NCBI GenBank assembly: GCA_003263775.1
Contig: JYJJ01000013.1
Coordinates: 1-42,366, forward strand
DNA length: 42,366 nt
Direction: 5' to 3'
From: Vibrio maritimus
GTDB lineage: Bacteria; Pseudomonadota; Gammaproteobacteria; Enterobacterales; Vibrionaceae
In this document: one piece after another, positions 25,051 through 35,666 of the stretch
Numbering within the stretch: the first letter of the stretch is position 1
Layout of the letters: each line of letters opens with the position of its first letter
Made by a program: the position numbers and the translations under genes
Notes under the pieces: model-generated
The model's input: the letters and a program-made list of their open reading frames with translations, nothing else
Database searches by the model: none
What the model was told of the DNA's origin: nothing

Positions 25051-27417
25051 TTACTTACCTTCTTCTTTAAGCAAGCGTAGCGAGTTTGAAACGACAATAA
25101 TAGAGCTTGCTGACATGCCCACAACCGCAATATAAGGAGCGACGAGGCCTGCGACTGCAATGTAGAATCAAAACATTATACCCTAAAGACCAAGCTAAGT
25201 TCTCTCTGATGATCTTGCGAGTTCTCAACGCGAGCTCACGGGCAGTGAGTATTTTATCCAATCTATCACCCAGTAAAACGAGATCAGCAGAAGCCTTGGC
25301 AACATCGGTACCACCACCCATAGCAATAGATAGGTGAGCGCCGGCTAGAGTTGGAGCATCATTAATGCCATCACCAATCATCATGGTAATGTCATCAGAA
25401 TCGAGCGATTTAAGGTAATTCAGTTTATCGCTAGGTGAAGCACTTGCAATAACATCATCAATACCAACTTCTTTCGCAACAGGTTCGGCGTTCGAGAGCG
25501 TATCACCGGTCAGTAGCGTTGTTTTCACACCGGCTTCACGCATCTTGTTGATAAATTCGACCGCTTCTTTACGAATAGGGTCACGATACTCGAATGTCGC
25601 CACATGCTGACCGTCTATCGACATATAAACGCTGTTTAGGGCAGCATCGTCACGTCCTAATACATAGTGCGCATTACCAATTTTAACCAGCTTACCATCA
25701 ATGACGCCTTGCAAACCTGAGCCGATAACGTTTTCTACATCTGTAACCAAAACTGAGTGGTTTAAGTATGGTTTGAATGCACGAGCGATAGGGTGGTTGG
25801 CGTGACTTTCTAGGGATGCAGCAATGCTCAGGAGCTCTTCTTCAGATTGTTCACCAAAAGCAGCGTACGAGCTATTTCAATGTCCCCATGAGTAAGAGTA
25901 CCTGTCTTATCGACAACGAGATGGTTAACTTTACATAGGGTTTCAAATACGTGTCCGCGTCGAGACAGGATACCTAGCGTGCCCATACGCGAACTTGAAC
26001 AAGTGATTGCGGTCGGTGTTGCCAAAGATAGAGCACAAGGGCAAGTTGCTACCAGCACAGACAGCATGATCCAAAACGCATCATCAGGTTCTGTTTGATG
26101 CCAGAAGAACCAAGTGCCTGCCGCAATCACAAGTATGATTGCAACAAAGTAACGTGCCACGATGTCAGCAATTTCGGCTATCTTGGGTTTGCTCATTTGA
26201 GCTTCATCTTGCAATCGAACAATGCTGGAAATCATTGAGTCGGCTTTGGTGGAACGCACTTCAAGGTCAAAGGCTTCATCACCATTTAGCGTTCCGGCAT
26301 AAACAAAGTCGTCTTTGCCTTTTACAACCGGTAGGGATTCACCCGTTAGCATTGATTCATCGATGTGAATACGGCCATTAAGTACGACACCGTCAGCCGG
26401 AATGTGCTCGCCAGGTAATACTTTAATTTGGTCGCCTATTTGAAGCGACTTAACCGGGACTTGTTCACCATTGAGTTTATTGGCAATGGCTGGGATGAGT
26501 TTTAGAAGGTTCCCACTTGCTGCGGCAGCTTTTCTTCGTGCGCGCATCTCTAGATAACGGCCAATCAGTAAGAAGAACGTAAACATCGAGATAGACTCGA
26601 AGAACACTTCGCCTTGCTCTGTGACGGTCGCAACCAAACTTGCCACATATGCGAATATCAGAGCAATAGAGACAGGAACGTCCATGCCGAGTGTTCTGCC
26701 TTTAATACTTCGCCACGCATTAATATAGAACGGGAGAGCAGAGTAGAGGAGAACAGGCGTTGCAAAAATCAGACTAACCCAACGGAAATAACTTTTGAAC
26801 TCAGGTTCTAGATTACCAAACACCTCGAGATACAGCGCTACGGCGAGCATCATCACTTGCATGGTTGCAAGGCCAGCAATGCCTAACCGATAAAGGTATT
26901 GCTTCATTGTGGCATGATAAGCTGCTTCTTGCTTGTCTGCTTCAAACGGCGCGGCTTTGTAGCCTAGGGTATGAATAGAGGAGAGCAACTGACTGAGCTG
27001 CGTTGCAGTTTTGTCCCATTTGAGGAGCGCACGGTTTGTCGTGGTGTTAACCCGAATGGAAACCACACCAGGCTCGACGGACATACGCTTTTCTATTAAC
27101 CAAGCGCAGGCTGCACAGGAAACTCCTTCTAGTGACAGTGTCACTTCTTTAGTGTCTTCGTGATTTCTCACAAACTCGGCTTGAACATCTTCATTGTCGT
27201 AATGAATGAGCGCTCTTAGCTGCTCGGGAACCAAGTCAGCCTTTTCTGCTGGGGCTGTGCGATATTGGTAATAGGAGACTAAGCCACTATCGACAATCGT
27301 TTGAGCCACACTTTCGCAGCCGGGACAACACATCTCCCGGTCTGCACCTAAAATTTCTACGTTGAAGTTCGTGTTGGCTGGTACATCTTCACCGCAGTGA
27401 TAACACGTCTTACTCAT
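25051..27417 (-). CDS. ccoI: CcoI, copper-exporting P-type ATPase for cbb3 assembly, two frameshifts
   Basis: The intended 789-residue protein begins with cysteine pairs CYHCGEDVP and MCCPGCE, then a heavy-metal domain with GVSCAACAW, eight membrane helices with the copper site TCPCALSLATPTA, the phosphorylation motif DKTGTLTHGD, and the hinge GDGINDAPTLAGA. It supplies copper for CcoN. One G is missing near 25842 (NNLEEELLS) and two bases near 25160-25170 (ILILPLAVAG; a net +1 would also restore the frame). With these restored it ends ...SASSIIVVSNSLRLLKEEGK. It follows ccoH by 3 bases and precedes ccoS. Confidence 0.94.
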
Positions 27418-27420
27418 AAT

Positions 27421-27899
27421 TTAATCTAACAACACTACATCAGTTTCAGTTGGGAATGTTACACGGCCTTGAACCATCCAAGCTTGGTCATGTGGTTGTA
27501 GCTCTACGAACCAAGGACCTTGCACGTCGTGATCGAGTGTTAGTCGGTAGGTGCCTTTAGCATCTGCAGTAATAAGCTTTTCAAAATCTCGATCCGGCAG
27601 TGTACGGTGGGTAAACGTAGCGGTAAGAGCAGGGTAGTGAGGCAGTTGCCCTTTTTGGAACTTAATCAAAATCGTATCGCCTGCTGACGATACCTCTGCA
27701 TTGAGCTCAAGTTCTCTAGCAACGTTTATCTTGGTTAAATCAACATTAATCCCTTTTCCTTTTTTATAGTAATCCTCGGCAACTAAGCTAACTTGGTTGT
27801 CCATTAACAGCGAGATTCGATAACCAGTTCCGATCACAACAGACAGAGGCAACGCGATTAGAAACCACGGCCAAAATTGTTTATACCAAGCTTTACCAT
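27421..27899 (-). CDS. ccoH: CcoH (FixH family), cbb3 oxidase assembly protein, frameshifted
   Basis: The intended 159-residue protein begins MVKAWYKQFWPWFLIALPLS, but one A is missing in the run at 27892-27894, which breaks the first few codons. It has one N-terminal membrane helix and a periplasmic domain with VAEDYYKKGKGINVDLTKIN, the FixH family hallmark, and a C-terminal beta-rich part (PHDQAWMVQGRVTFP). FixH/CcoH helps assemble cbb3 oxidase, working with CcoI. No ccoG gene is present between it and ccoP, unlike the ccoGHIS order of many bacteria. Confidence 0.9.
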
Positions 27900-27952
27900 A
27901 AAAAAGTTCTCAACAGCTGACTAAGAAAGAAATTATAATTTATCTAGAAAAG

Positions 27953-27974
27953 ACAGCCCCTTACAAGGGGCTGT
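27953..27974 (-). terminator. Terminator between ccoP and ccoH
   Basis: ACAGCCCC (27953-27960) pairs with GGGGCTGT (27967-27974) across a six-base loop, with T-rich sequence following on the minus strand. It ends the ccoNOQP transcript and implies a separate promoter, or read-through, for ccoHIS. Confidence 0.85.
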
Positions 27975-27988
27975 TATTGAAATGTTAC

Positions 27989-28962
27989 TTATTTGTCGGA
28001 ATTACTTAGCTCCAAACGTACGCTGATACTAGCTGTACTTTTTCTTCACCTAGGATGTCTTTCCATGCTGGCATCACACCCGAACGACCATTCATAACGG
28101 TTTCCGTTACAGCCGCGCGAGAATCGCCAAATAACCATACTTGGTCGGTAAGATCTGGTGCACCAACAGCAGGGTTACCCTTACCATCTGTACCGTGACA
28201 CGCTGCACACACGACAAAACGTGCTTTACCCGCTTCCGCTTCGCGAGCGTTCACTTTACGACCAGAAAGGCTTAGCGTGTAGCTAACCACTTCACGAACG
28301 CCATCTTCGCCTAACGCGTCTTTCCACGCTGGCATTTGACCAATACGACCTTGCATAACAGTAGTAACGATAGCCTCTGGCTCGCCGCCGTATAGCCATG
28401 CATTATCCGTTAGGTTAGGGAAGCCAGTTTGACCGCGAGCATCCGAACCGTGACATTGTGAACAGTTTTGTAGGAACAAACGTTGACCTACTTTGATTGC
28501 TTCACTGTCGGTAGCAATTTCAGGGATAGGTCGTAGAGCACCATCCGATGTTTTTGCTAGGCGGTTAAATGCTTCACCGAAGTAGGCATCTGCATCATCA
28601 AGCTCTTTTGCGTATTGAACAAGAGTTTTATTCTCTTGTGCAGCGGCAATAGAAGCTTTTGACTCTTCAAGTGAGCGTACGGTCTGATCCGAACTTTGCC
28701 AGCCAAGAAGACCCTTGTAGTTACCCAAACCCGGGTACATAGCAAGGTAAATAGCGGCAAAGATGAACGTACCGACAAACAAATATGTCCACCACTTAGG
28801 CAGTGGGTTGTTCAGCTCACGAATACCATCGTATTCGTGACCCATATCCGCGCCTTCTTCGACACCCATTTTGTCGCGAACACACCAATATAAGATAGCT
28901 GCACAACCAACCAGCGTACCGACTGTGATGACAATAATCCATAGACTCCAGAATGTAGTCAT
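27989..28962 (-). CDS. ccoP: CcoP, diheme cytochrome c subunit of cbb3 oxidase, frameshift near the end
   Basis: The intended 324-residue protein has two N-terminal membrane helices (residues 5-28 and 57-75) and two haem c sites, CSQCHG and CAACHG, each followed by its methionine region (GRIGQMPAWKD, GRSGVMPAWKD). It carries electrons into the oxidase. One C is missing near 28008, giving an early stop after YVWS; restoring it adds LSNSDK, the ending expected for Vibrio CcoP. The start overlaps the ccoQ stop (TAATG). Confidence 0.94.
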
Positions 28963-29135
28963 TACTTAGTCACTCCTTTTTCTTCGGAGGTAGCTTTTTG
29001 TTCGTCCGCAAACACTAGATTTGCATCTTCTTCAAAGCGTGCTTTGCGGCTTTTGCCAAAGGCCCACCACACAACACCAATAAAGCTTGCGAACAACACT
29101 ATGGTCCAAATACTGTGAATAGTACCGATATCCAT
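28962..29135 (-). CDS. ccoQ: CcoQ, small subunit of cbb3 oxidase
   Basis: The 57-residue protein begins MDIGTIHSIWTIVLFASF, has one membrane helix ending VVWWAFGKSRK, and an acidic then basic tail ending EEKGVTK. Its size, composition and place between ccoO and ccoP identify it as CcoQ, which stabilises the oxidase. GGAGGGG precedes the ATG at 29135, a strong ribosome site. The stop overlaps the ccoP start. Confidence 0.92.
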   Translation of the reverse strand: MDIGTIHSIWTIVLFASFIGVVWWAFGKSRKARFEEDANLVFADEQKATSEEKGVTK

Positions 29136-29145
29136 AAGCCCCTCC

Positions 29146-29766
29146 TTATTTCATCGCATGGCCTAAAGATTGAAGATAAGCAATGATGGCATCCATCTCT
29201 GTTTTACCTTCTACGTCTTTAGCTGCGTTTGCGATTTGCTCATCCGTGTATGGAACGCCAAATTGGTTACGGAAGATTTCAAGTTTCTTCTGTGTCAATT
29301 TGCCATCCAGTACGTTTTCCTCTAGCCAAGGGAAACCTGGCATGTTTGATTCTGGAACCAATTCACGAGGATCAATTAGGTGAACACGGTGCCACTCATC
29401 AGAGTAACGTCCACCAACACGGGCGAGATCTGGGCCAGTACGCTTAGAACCCCATAGGAATGGGTGTTCCCAAACGCTTTCACCAGCGACAGAGTAGTGA
29501 CCGTAACGCTCAGTTTCTGAACGGAAAGGGCGGATCATTTGGCTGTGACATACGTTACAACCTTCGCGAATGTAGATATCGCGACCTTCCATTTCCAGTG
29601 CACTGTACGCACGAAGATTTTTCACAGGTTCAGTGGTTTGCTTTTGGAAAATCAATGGCGTGATTTCTACAAGCGCACCTAAACTGATTGCGAATACGAT
29701 TAATATAGCCAGTAAGCCAACGTTACGTTCAACGACTTCATGGCGATTGTTAGAGTTTGAGCTCAT
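29146..29766 (-). CDS. ccoO: CcoO, monoheme cytochrome c subunit of cbb3 oxidase
   Basis: This 206-residue protein has one N-terminal membrane helix (residues 12-33), the single haem c motif [15 protein letters not shown], and the family segments [20 protein letters not shown] and [14 protein letters not shown]. It passes electrons from CcoP to CcoN. It is 11 bases downstream of ccoN on the same transcript. Confidence 0.96.
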   Translation of the reverse strand: MSSNSNNRHEVVERNVGLLAILIVFAISLGALVEITPLIFQKQTTEPVKNLRAYSALEMEGRDIYIREGCNVCHSQMIRPFRSETERYGHYSVAGESVWEHPFLWGSKRTGPDLARVGGRYSDEWHRVHLIDPRELVPESNMPGFPWLEENVLDGKLTQKKLEIFRNQFGVPYTDEQIANAAKDVEGKTEMDAIIAYLQSLGHAMK

Positions 29767-29777
29767 CTTTAATCTCC

Positions 29778-31205
29778 TTAAGCCGGTTGAGGGGCAGCTT
29801 TCAAGCTACCTTTAGCTGCTGTTACTGTCTTATACGTGTTGTATGCCATTAAGAACATACCCGCTAAGAAGATGAAGCCGCCAACGAAACGAACGAAGTA
29901 GAATGGGTACGACGCTTGTACAGACTCAACGAAGCTGTAAGTTAGCGTACCGTCCGAGTTAACTGCACGCCACATCAGACCTTGCATTACACCAGAGATC
30001 CACATCGCAACGATGTACAGAACCGTACCGATAGTTGCTAGCCAGAAGTGGGTGTTAATAAGGCCGACAGAGTACATACGCTCTTGACCGAATAGACGAG
30101 GTACTAGGTGGTAAACAGAACCGATAGATACCATCGCAACCCAACCAAGTGCACCTGAGTGTACGTGACCAATTGTCCAGTCTGTGTAGTGAGACAGTGC
30201 GTTAACCGTCTTAATAGACATCATCGGACCTTCGAACGTCGACATACCGTAGAACGATAGTGAGACGATCAAGAAACGAAGAATTGGGTCGTAACGCAGT
30301 TTATGCCAAGCACCTGACAGCGTCATGATACCGTTGATCATACCACCCCAAGACGGAGCAAATAGAACCAAAGACATCACCATACCTAGAGACTGAGTCC
30401 AGTCTGGTAGAGCTGTATAGTGTAGGTGGTGAGGACCAGCCCAAATATACAGAGAGACAAGCGCCCAGAAGTGAACGATCGATAGACGGTAAGAGTAAAC
30501 AGGACGTTCAGCTTGCTTTGGTACGAAGTAGTACATCATACCTAAGAAACCGGCCGTAAGAAGGAAACCTACCGCGTTGTGGCCGTACCACCATTGAACC
30601 ATCGCATCGACGGCACCTGAGTAGACGGAGTAAGATTTACCCATCGAGACAGGAATTGCCATACTGTTCACAATGTGAAGTACCGCAACGGTGATGATGA
30701 ACGCACCAAAGAACCAGTTCGCTACATAGATATGTGACGTTCTACGCTTGATGAGCGTTCCAAAGAACACAATAGCGTAAGACACCCATACCACTGCAAT
30801 AGCGATATCGATTGGCCATTCTAATTCTGCATACTCTTTACCTGAGGTAAAACCTAAAGGCAGAGTAATTGCAGCGGCTAAAATAATTGCTTGCCATCCC
30901 CAAAAGGTGAATGCGACAAGAGGGCCTCCAAATAATCTCGTTTGACAGGTACGCTGCACAACATAATAAGACGTTGCAAACAGAGCACTGGTACCAAACG
31001 CAAAGATTACCGCATTAGTATGCAAAGGACGTAAACGACTGTACGTCAACCACGGCGTATCAAAGTTGAGCTGTGGCCAAACTAATTGAGCGGCAATCAA
31101 AACACCTACTGCCATACCAACAATACCCCAAAGAATCGTCACTAATGTGAACTGGCGTACGACGGTATAGTTGTAGACTTGTTCAAGCTGCTTTTCTTGG
31201 CTCAT
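29778..31205 (-). CDS. ccoN: CcoN, catalytic haem-copper subunit of cbb3 oxidase
   Basis: The protein has about twelve membrane helices and the haem and copper ligands of the cbb3 class: [14 protein letters not shown] (low-spin haem), [13 protein letters not shown] (CuB histidine), [13 protein letters not shown] (His pair) and [16 protein letters not shown]. It reduces oxygen to water with high affinity, useful at low oxygen. The ATG at 31205 (MSQEKQ) has GGAAG at a proper distance; the ATG two codons earlier is only one base from it. Expression under low oxygen through Fnr is likely, but I could not find a perfect FNR box in the 260-base upstream gap. Confidence 0.96.
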   Translation of the reverse strand: MSQEKQLEQVYNYTVVRQFTLVTILWGIVGMAVGVLIAAQLVWPQLNFDTPWLTYSRLRPLHTNAVIFAFGTSALFATSYYVVQRTCQTRLFGGPLVAFTFWGWQAIILAAAITLPLGFTSGKEYAELEWPIDIAIAVVWVSYAIVFFGTLIKRRTSHIYVANWFFGAFIITVAVLHIVNSMAIPVSMGKSYSVYSGAVDAMVQWWYGHNAVGFLLTAGFLGMMYYFVPKQAERPVYSYRLSIVHFWALVSLYIWAGPHHLHYTALPDWTQSLGMVMSLVLFAPSWGGMINGIMTLSGAWHKLRYDPILRFLIVSLSFYGMSTFEGPMMSIKTVNALSHYTDWTIGHVHSGALGWVAMVSIGSVYHLVPRLFGQERMYSVGLINTHFWLATIGTVLYIVAMWISGVMQGLMWRAVNSDGTLTYSFVESVQASYPFYFVRFVGGFIFLAGMFLMAYNTYKTVTAAKGSLKAAPQPA

Positions 31206-31426
31206 TAACATGCTTCCAATTTTCTAATTAACTACACTTTACTTCCAACACGACACATGTCGTAATGCTACCCAACCCATCAAAAGAACTAACGTTGAAT
31301 CAAAACGTTACTTCTCTTGCCGGATTTAACAAAAAGTAGCATTTTCAAGCGACAATAATACTTCAATTAACAAATCAAGAACAGGGTAGTAACCTTACAC
31401 TTGGTCTGGTTTATGACCATTTATTT

Positions 31427-31440
31427 CAAAACTTTGAAGT
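31427..31440. promoter_or_regulatory. TTCAAA-TTTGAA dyad upstream of the small membrane protein gene
   Basis: TTCAAAACTTTGAA has perfect six-base arms around a two-base centre and lies 25 bases upstream of the ATG at 31465, within the 260-base divergent region shared with ccoN. It may be an operator, but the regulator is unknown. I see no other strong site in 31206-31426. Confidence 0.35.
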
Positions 31441-31464
31441 TTGTTACACGGAGAACTCGTCACA

Positions 31465-31821
31465 ATGGCAGCACAGAAGCTAACAAAAGCAAGGCTTGTA
31501 CAAATAATCATCATGATGTCGGTGCTTATTGCCGCATTTAGTTACCGTACGATGACGCACGATGTGATCAATACGGTAGATTGTTTAGTTAACGAACAAT
31601 GTGAGCTGAAAGTGGGAGAGGAAAACATCACATTTTTGTATCATTCTTCGACAAAGGTGCTGAACGTCACAAAATCAGAACTTTTAACATTTAAAGTCCA
31701 GAATATGGATGATGTGTTAATGAAATCGGTTAAACAATCAACAATAGAAGGGGTTGAGGCGCCGGTGACCATCACAGTGACTTCGTCATCAGGCGAATTA
31801 AAACAAGTCGTTATCCGCTAG
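31465..31821 (+). CDS. Unrecognised small membrane-anchored protein divergent from ccoN
   Basis: From the ATG at 31465 the protein has 118 residues: a basic N-terminus (MAAQKLTKARL), one membrane helix (residues about 10-27, VQIIIMMSVLIAAFSY), then a periplasmic domain with one cysteine pair (DCLVNEQCEL) that might form a disulfide, and several short beta strands. I do not recognise a family. It is transcribed away from ccoN, so a link to oxidase function is only positional. GGAG lies 11-12 bases ahead of the ATG, a rather long gap. Confidence 0.7.
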   Translation: MAAQKLTKARLVQIIIMMSVLIAAFSYRTMTHDVINTVDCLVNEQCELKVGEENITFLYHSSTKVLNVTKSELLTFKVQNMDDVLMKSVKQSTIEGVEAPVTITVTSSSGELKQVVIR

Positions 31822-31859
31822 TTTCGGAAAGTACCTACTATATCACCCCATAGCGTTCA

Positions 31860-33986
31860 TTACTTTATCCGGCAGACCGAAGTACTTTTGGTTGCGTCAG
31901 GTTCTAGCAATAGACAATGTGTCGAACTGGTGATGAGCGCAGGATCCATCGTTGTGTACACCACCGTTTTGTCTTTTAGCGCGCCAGTGAAGAGCTGATT
32001 CAAATATCCCGCGTGCTCTGCCTCACATCCTACAAACGGTTCATCAATAATAAATAGATTCTGCGACATGTCGCCAAGGCCAATCGCTATTTTCAGTTTT
32101 TGAATGACGCCACTAGGGAGATTCTTCAATACGTCGGTATTTAAGTGACTGTCCAGACCATCACTAAACCATTTAGAAAGCTCGAGAAGGTTAAAGGTGT
32201 AGTTCATCTGCGCTTCGGAAATCACGCCATTATGAAGAACATAGTTCGACCGAATAGACCCCTCAAAGAGGTGCATATCAAACGGAATGAAGTTAATCGC
32301 CTTTCTGTAGCGATAGTTGTTGAACTGCTTGATATTGTAGCCATCGATATAAACCGCACCTTGATAACGTTCTTCAAGTCCAGCGATGATCATCAGCAGC
32401 GTTGTTTTACCACTTCCGGCAGGGCCAGAAATGGCGGTTTTACTTCCGGGCATGAGCTTAAACCCTAAATTAGTTAGCCCCGTTTGAGCGCCTTGATATC
32501 GATGTGTGATGCCACTACCTACAACTTCACCAACGAACTTACGAATAGGCGGACTTTTCTCTAGCGACGTCTTGTCGTCGTTAAGCGACATTAATGCATT
32601 GATCTGAGCCGCTGAAGATTTGATGGTTTGAAACTTGGTAATGGAGTTATATATGCCCATGATGGGTCCGAGTGCTTTCCAAACCAAAATAACCGTCGCT
32701 AACATAGCGCCGGCATCAGAGTTGCCATCCATCACCGTTATCACGGCGGTAACGATCGAAGCCGTACCAATAGCCTGAATTAGGCCGCCGCCAATGGCTT
32801 GAATTTTACTGTTGGTCATTGCAACGTGTGCTGCGTCATTCGAACTCTGTTCGTGTGATGCATTAAATCGAGACTGAATTACACGAAGAAGAGGCAGTCC
32901 CTGAATCGTATTGATACCGCGAAGTAGTTCGTTCCATTGATAGGAAACCATGGCATTCGCTCTAGAGCTGTTGGCGGTTGCTTGAGAATAGATATAACGC
33001 GAATAAATACAGAATACGATCATTAAGAAGATGCCAGCTAAGACCGTAAGCGCCGCGTATCCTGAGAGAATGGTCACCGCTAAAATGAAGATAACGATAA
33101 ACGGCATATCGAAGTAACTCAGTGTGGCTTCGGCTGTGACGAGCTTTCTGAACTGATCGATATCTTTTAAACGCGCCAACTGAGAAGAAACTCCAGCAGA
33201 AGACGTCATTGAGTAGGGCAACCACAATAATTTTGCTATCACATTGCGAGATATGTGCACGGCCAAGTCTTGTCCAGAGGTGGCGAGAATATTCATCCTA
33301 ACCTTTTTTACTGCATATTCAGCAAATCCTAAAAAGACAGCAAACAGGGTCAGCCAATACAAGGTAGAAACAGAACTAGAAGCGAGAGCGAAGTTATAAA
33401 CGCTCATAATAAAGAATGGCTGCAAAGCACCAAAGATATTGATAACGAGAGAGAGGAAGATCAGGCTTTTAAACTCATCGTTATAGCGATAGAACGCATA
33501 CTTGATCCAATTCGACTTGTCTTGTGACTCCGGTGGCGGCTCTCGAAACAGCTTAGAATACTCAGAGATAACGGTAATTGAATACGTGGCATCAACCAAT
33601 GTCACCGTGACACTACTATTGTTCTTATAATCAAATAACGTAGCAACACCGTCGCGCACAGACAGAAGTATTGCTTCGAGCTTATCTAGCTCGATAAAGC
33701 ACGGTAAATGTAACCCCTCTGTTTGGGCAAGCTCGGCTTTTTCATATTTAGTAGTGCGGCATTGATAACCCAGTCTTGTTAACGTCGCCTCAAAACCGTC
33801 GGAATCTGATTCCCCTGGCATAAAGGCATCGGATAGGAGTTCAGGCGTTCCTTCCCATTCCATAGCGATAAGCGTATAGGCCAGTCCTCGGAGTAAAGGG
33901 GAACCTTGGTAACGCTCCTGAAACTGCTCGGACTCAAAGTCGGAGAGTCGCTGTCCAATGTTGTTGAAGTCGACAAGAATGCTCAT
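31860..33986 (-). CDS. Type I secretion ABC half-transporter B, with C39-like domain and degenerate ATPase
   Basis: The 708-residue protein has an inactive peptidase C39-like domain (residues 1-140, no catalytic cysteine in GSPLLRGLAYTLIAMEWEG), a six-helix membrane domain (about 165-440) and an ATPase domain. Walker A GPAGSGKTT (521-529) and Walker B FIIDEP (Glu649) are intact. The signature is LPSGV (623-627) instead of LSGGQ, the Q-loop glutamine is Phe569, and the switch histidine is replaced (VYTTMD, Met680). It overlaps the preceding ABC gene by four bases (ATGA), so the two probably form a heterodimer, as RtxB and RtxE do in V. cholerae. The likely cargo is the adhesin at 40922. Confidence 0.85.
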   Translation of the reverse strand: MSILVDFNNIGQRLSDFESEQFQERYQGSPLLRGLAYTLIAMEWEGTPELLSDAFMPGESDSDGFEATLTRLGYQCRTTKYEKAELAQTEGLHLPCFIELDKLEAILLSVRDGVATLFDYKNNSSVTVTLVDATYSITVISEYSKLFREPPPESQDKSNWIKYAFYRYNDEFKSLIFLSLVINIFGALQPFFIMSVYNFALASSSVSTLYWLTLFAVFLGFAEYAVKKVRMNILATSGQDLAVHISRNVIAKLLWLPYSMTSSAGVSSQLARLKDIDQFRKLVTAEATLSYFDMPFIVIFILAVTILSGYAALTVLAGIFLMIVFCIYSRYIYSQATANSSRANAMVSYQWNELLRGINTIQGLPLLRVIQSRFNASHEQSSNDAAHVAMTNSKIQAIGGGLIQAIGTASIVTAVITVMDGNSDAGAMLATVILVWKALGPIMGIYNSITKFQTIKSSAAQINALMSLNDDKTSLEKSPPIRKFVGEVVGSGITHRYQGAQTGLTNLGFKLMPGSKTAISGPAGSGKTTLLMIIAGLEERYQGAVYIDGYNIKQFNNYRYRKAINFIPFDMHLFEGSIRSNYVLHNGVISEAQMNYTFNLLELSKWFSDGLDSHLNTDVLKNLPSGVIQKLKIAIGLGDMSQNLFIIDEPFVGCEAEHAGYLNQLFTGALKDKTVVYTTMDPALITSSTHCLLLEPDATKSTSVCRIK

Positions 33987-35617
33987 GCTGCCACCTCTTC
34001 GCCGGTTAAACGAATCGATTTGAGCCCATACTTCCTGCTGTCGAGCTTGTTACTGACAATAATTAGGAATTGCTGGTTTGCTTTGGGTATAAGTGTTGAA
34101 ACCACTCGTTCGCCAAACGCGTTGTCAAAAACAGCGTCGATGTCGTCTAGCACCAGTAATTTTTTTTGGCTAAGCATCGCCCTCACAATTAAGAGAGCGT
34201 ATTGAACCTGTCTCGAAACAGGCGCGTTTTTGTGTCCGGTAAGTTGAGTGTAGAACCCGTCGGTAAGCGCATCGATCTCATGTTTGATGCCAAGGTTCTT
34301 GCAAATAGTAAACGCAGCGCTGTTCAGTATGGGCCTGAAACAGGTTAGGTTATCGATAATGGTTCCTTCTACGAAAGTACTGTTTCCATCGATTCTGTGT
34401 ACGGCCTCACGCCAGGTGTGATAGTGAACATCATGAAGAGGTTTATGGTTAATGTAGATTTCTGATTTTTCACATTCAACATCTCGAGTGAGACAACGAG
34501 TGATGTGGCTCTTGCCACTGCCAGAGAGTCCTCGAATAACCGTGGGTCTACCCAATTTGAACTCGATTCGTTGTCCCGTGGAGAGTTTTACCTCAATGAG
34601 ATTACCGATATCTTGATCAATTGGAGCGGGGAGTGAGTCATCGCGGCTTTCAACCAGCGCAATATCACGTTGCTGCTTGTATTCCAATTCTAATAACTCA
34701 GACACTTTCTCAATGTGCAGCTTGTTAAGCTTCCAGCGACCGATCGTACGCATAACCTGTTGGTACGGTGCAAAATATCGGTTAGTCAGCATAATGATGG
34801 CAGCCATAACGCCTTGGCTTGCAGACAAATTAATAACCGATGTTGCAAGCAGCACGACAACGCAGGCAATAGATAGCTGCTGAATGAGTGCTAGAACAAG
34901 GTTAAATTCAGACTCTAGGTTTTCATACTCGATATTTTTGCGTTCTCGCTCCTTAACCATATCGGTCATTAAGCTTTCTAATCGATATTCCATAGTGCGG
35001 CTTTTGTTGTCGAGAGGACTTGAAACAATCTCGATGATTTTGGAATTAGTAAGACCTTCGATCTCTGATTTTTCCTCGAGCGTCACAATCTTTTTACTGG
35101 AAATACGTAGCGCGGCGACATAAAGAATGATTGAAGCCACGACCAGCGTTAGACCCGCCCCCACATTAATAAGGCCAATAATAATGATGGTTATCACACT
35201 CACCACAGCGTTGATGACCGCTCGAACGGTTTCTCCTCCAAAGAAGCTTTTGATTTCAGGAATGGTCGAAATACGCTCTAAGTACTGACCAGGCTCGAGT
35301 TGATTAAACTTGTTTATTTCAGCTAAACACACCGACTTAAACACACGGTTGGTCAAATCGGTTTCAAAGTCCTTCATCAGCGTCGACGTGATCACTTCTT
35401 CTTGTTTTTTGAGCAGGTAATCAAGATAGATAGCAACAAGGATAATGGCGAATAGTAGAGAGAGGGTATCTTTAGCTTGGTTGGGGAGCACACGGTCGAA
35501 GATAATCAAGATTGAAAAGGGTAAGACCAAAGCAAACAGAGTCGACATGATGGTCGAAAAGGTGAGATACACCGTATCGGCAAATGTGATTCGTTGGGAG
35601 AAATGCTCACTACTCAT
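33983..35617 (-). CDS. Type I secretion ABC half-transporter A, no C39 domain, strongly degenerate ATPase
   Basis: The 544-residue protein has a six-helix membrane domain (about 15-300) and an ATPase domain in which only Walker A is normal (GLSGSGKS, 363-370). The signature region reads NAPVSRQVQYALLIVRAML in place of LSGGQ, the catalytic Glu after Walker B is Asp492 (LLVLDDID), the Q-loop has RIDG in place of LQD, and the switch histidine is Asn523 (IIVSNK). It likely pairs with the downstream half-transporter. If each keeps some motifs, the pair may have at most one working ATP site. The frame is open with no break, so the losses are not due to indels. Confidence 0.8.
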   Translation of the reverse strand: MSSEHFSQRITFADTVYLTFSTIMSTLFALVLPFSILIIFDRVLPNQAKDTLSLLFAIILVAIYLDYLLKKQEEVITSTLMKDFETDLTNRVFKSVCLAEINKFNQLEPGQYLERISTIPEIKSFFGGETVRAVINAVVSVITIIIIGLINVGAGLTLVVASIILYVAALRISSKKIVTLEEKSEIEGLTNSKIIEIVSSPLDNKSRTMEYRLESLMTDMVKERERKNIEYENLESEFNLVLALIQQLSIACVVVLLATSVINLSASQGVMAAIIMLTNRYFAPYQQVMRTIGRWKLNKLHIEKVSELLELEYKQQRDIALVESRDDSLPAPIDQDIGNLIEVKLSTGQRIEFKLGRPTVIRGLSGSGKSHITRCLTRDVECEKSEIYINHKPLHDVHYHTWREAVHRIDGNSTFVEGTIIDNLTCFRPILNSAAFTICKNLGIKHEIDALTDGFYTQLTGHKNAPVSRQVQYALLIVRAMLSQKKLLVLDDIDAVFDNAFGERVVSTLIPKANQQFLIIVSNKLDSRKYGLKSIRLTGEEVAA

Positions 35618-35666
35618 CGACCCGTCCTGTTGCTGCTCGCTGTTGAAAGAAAAATGCTTATGATTT

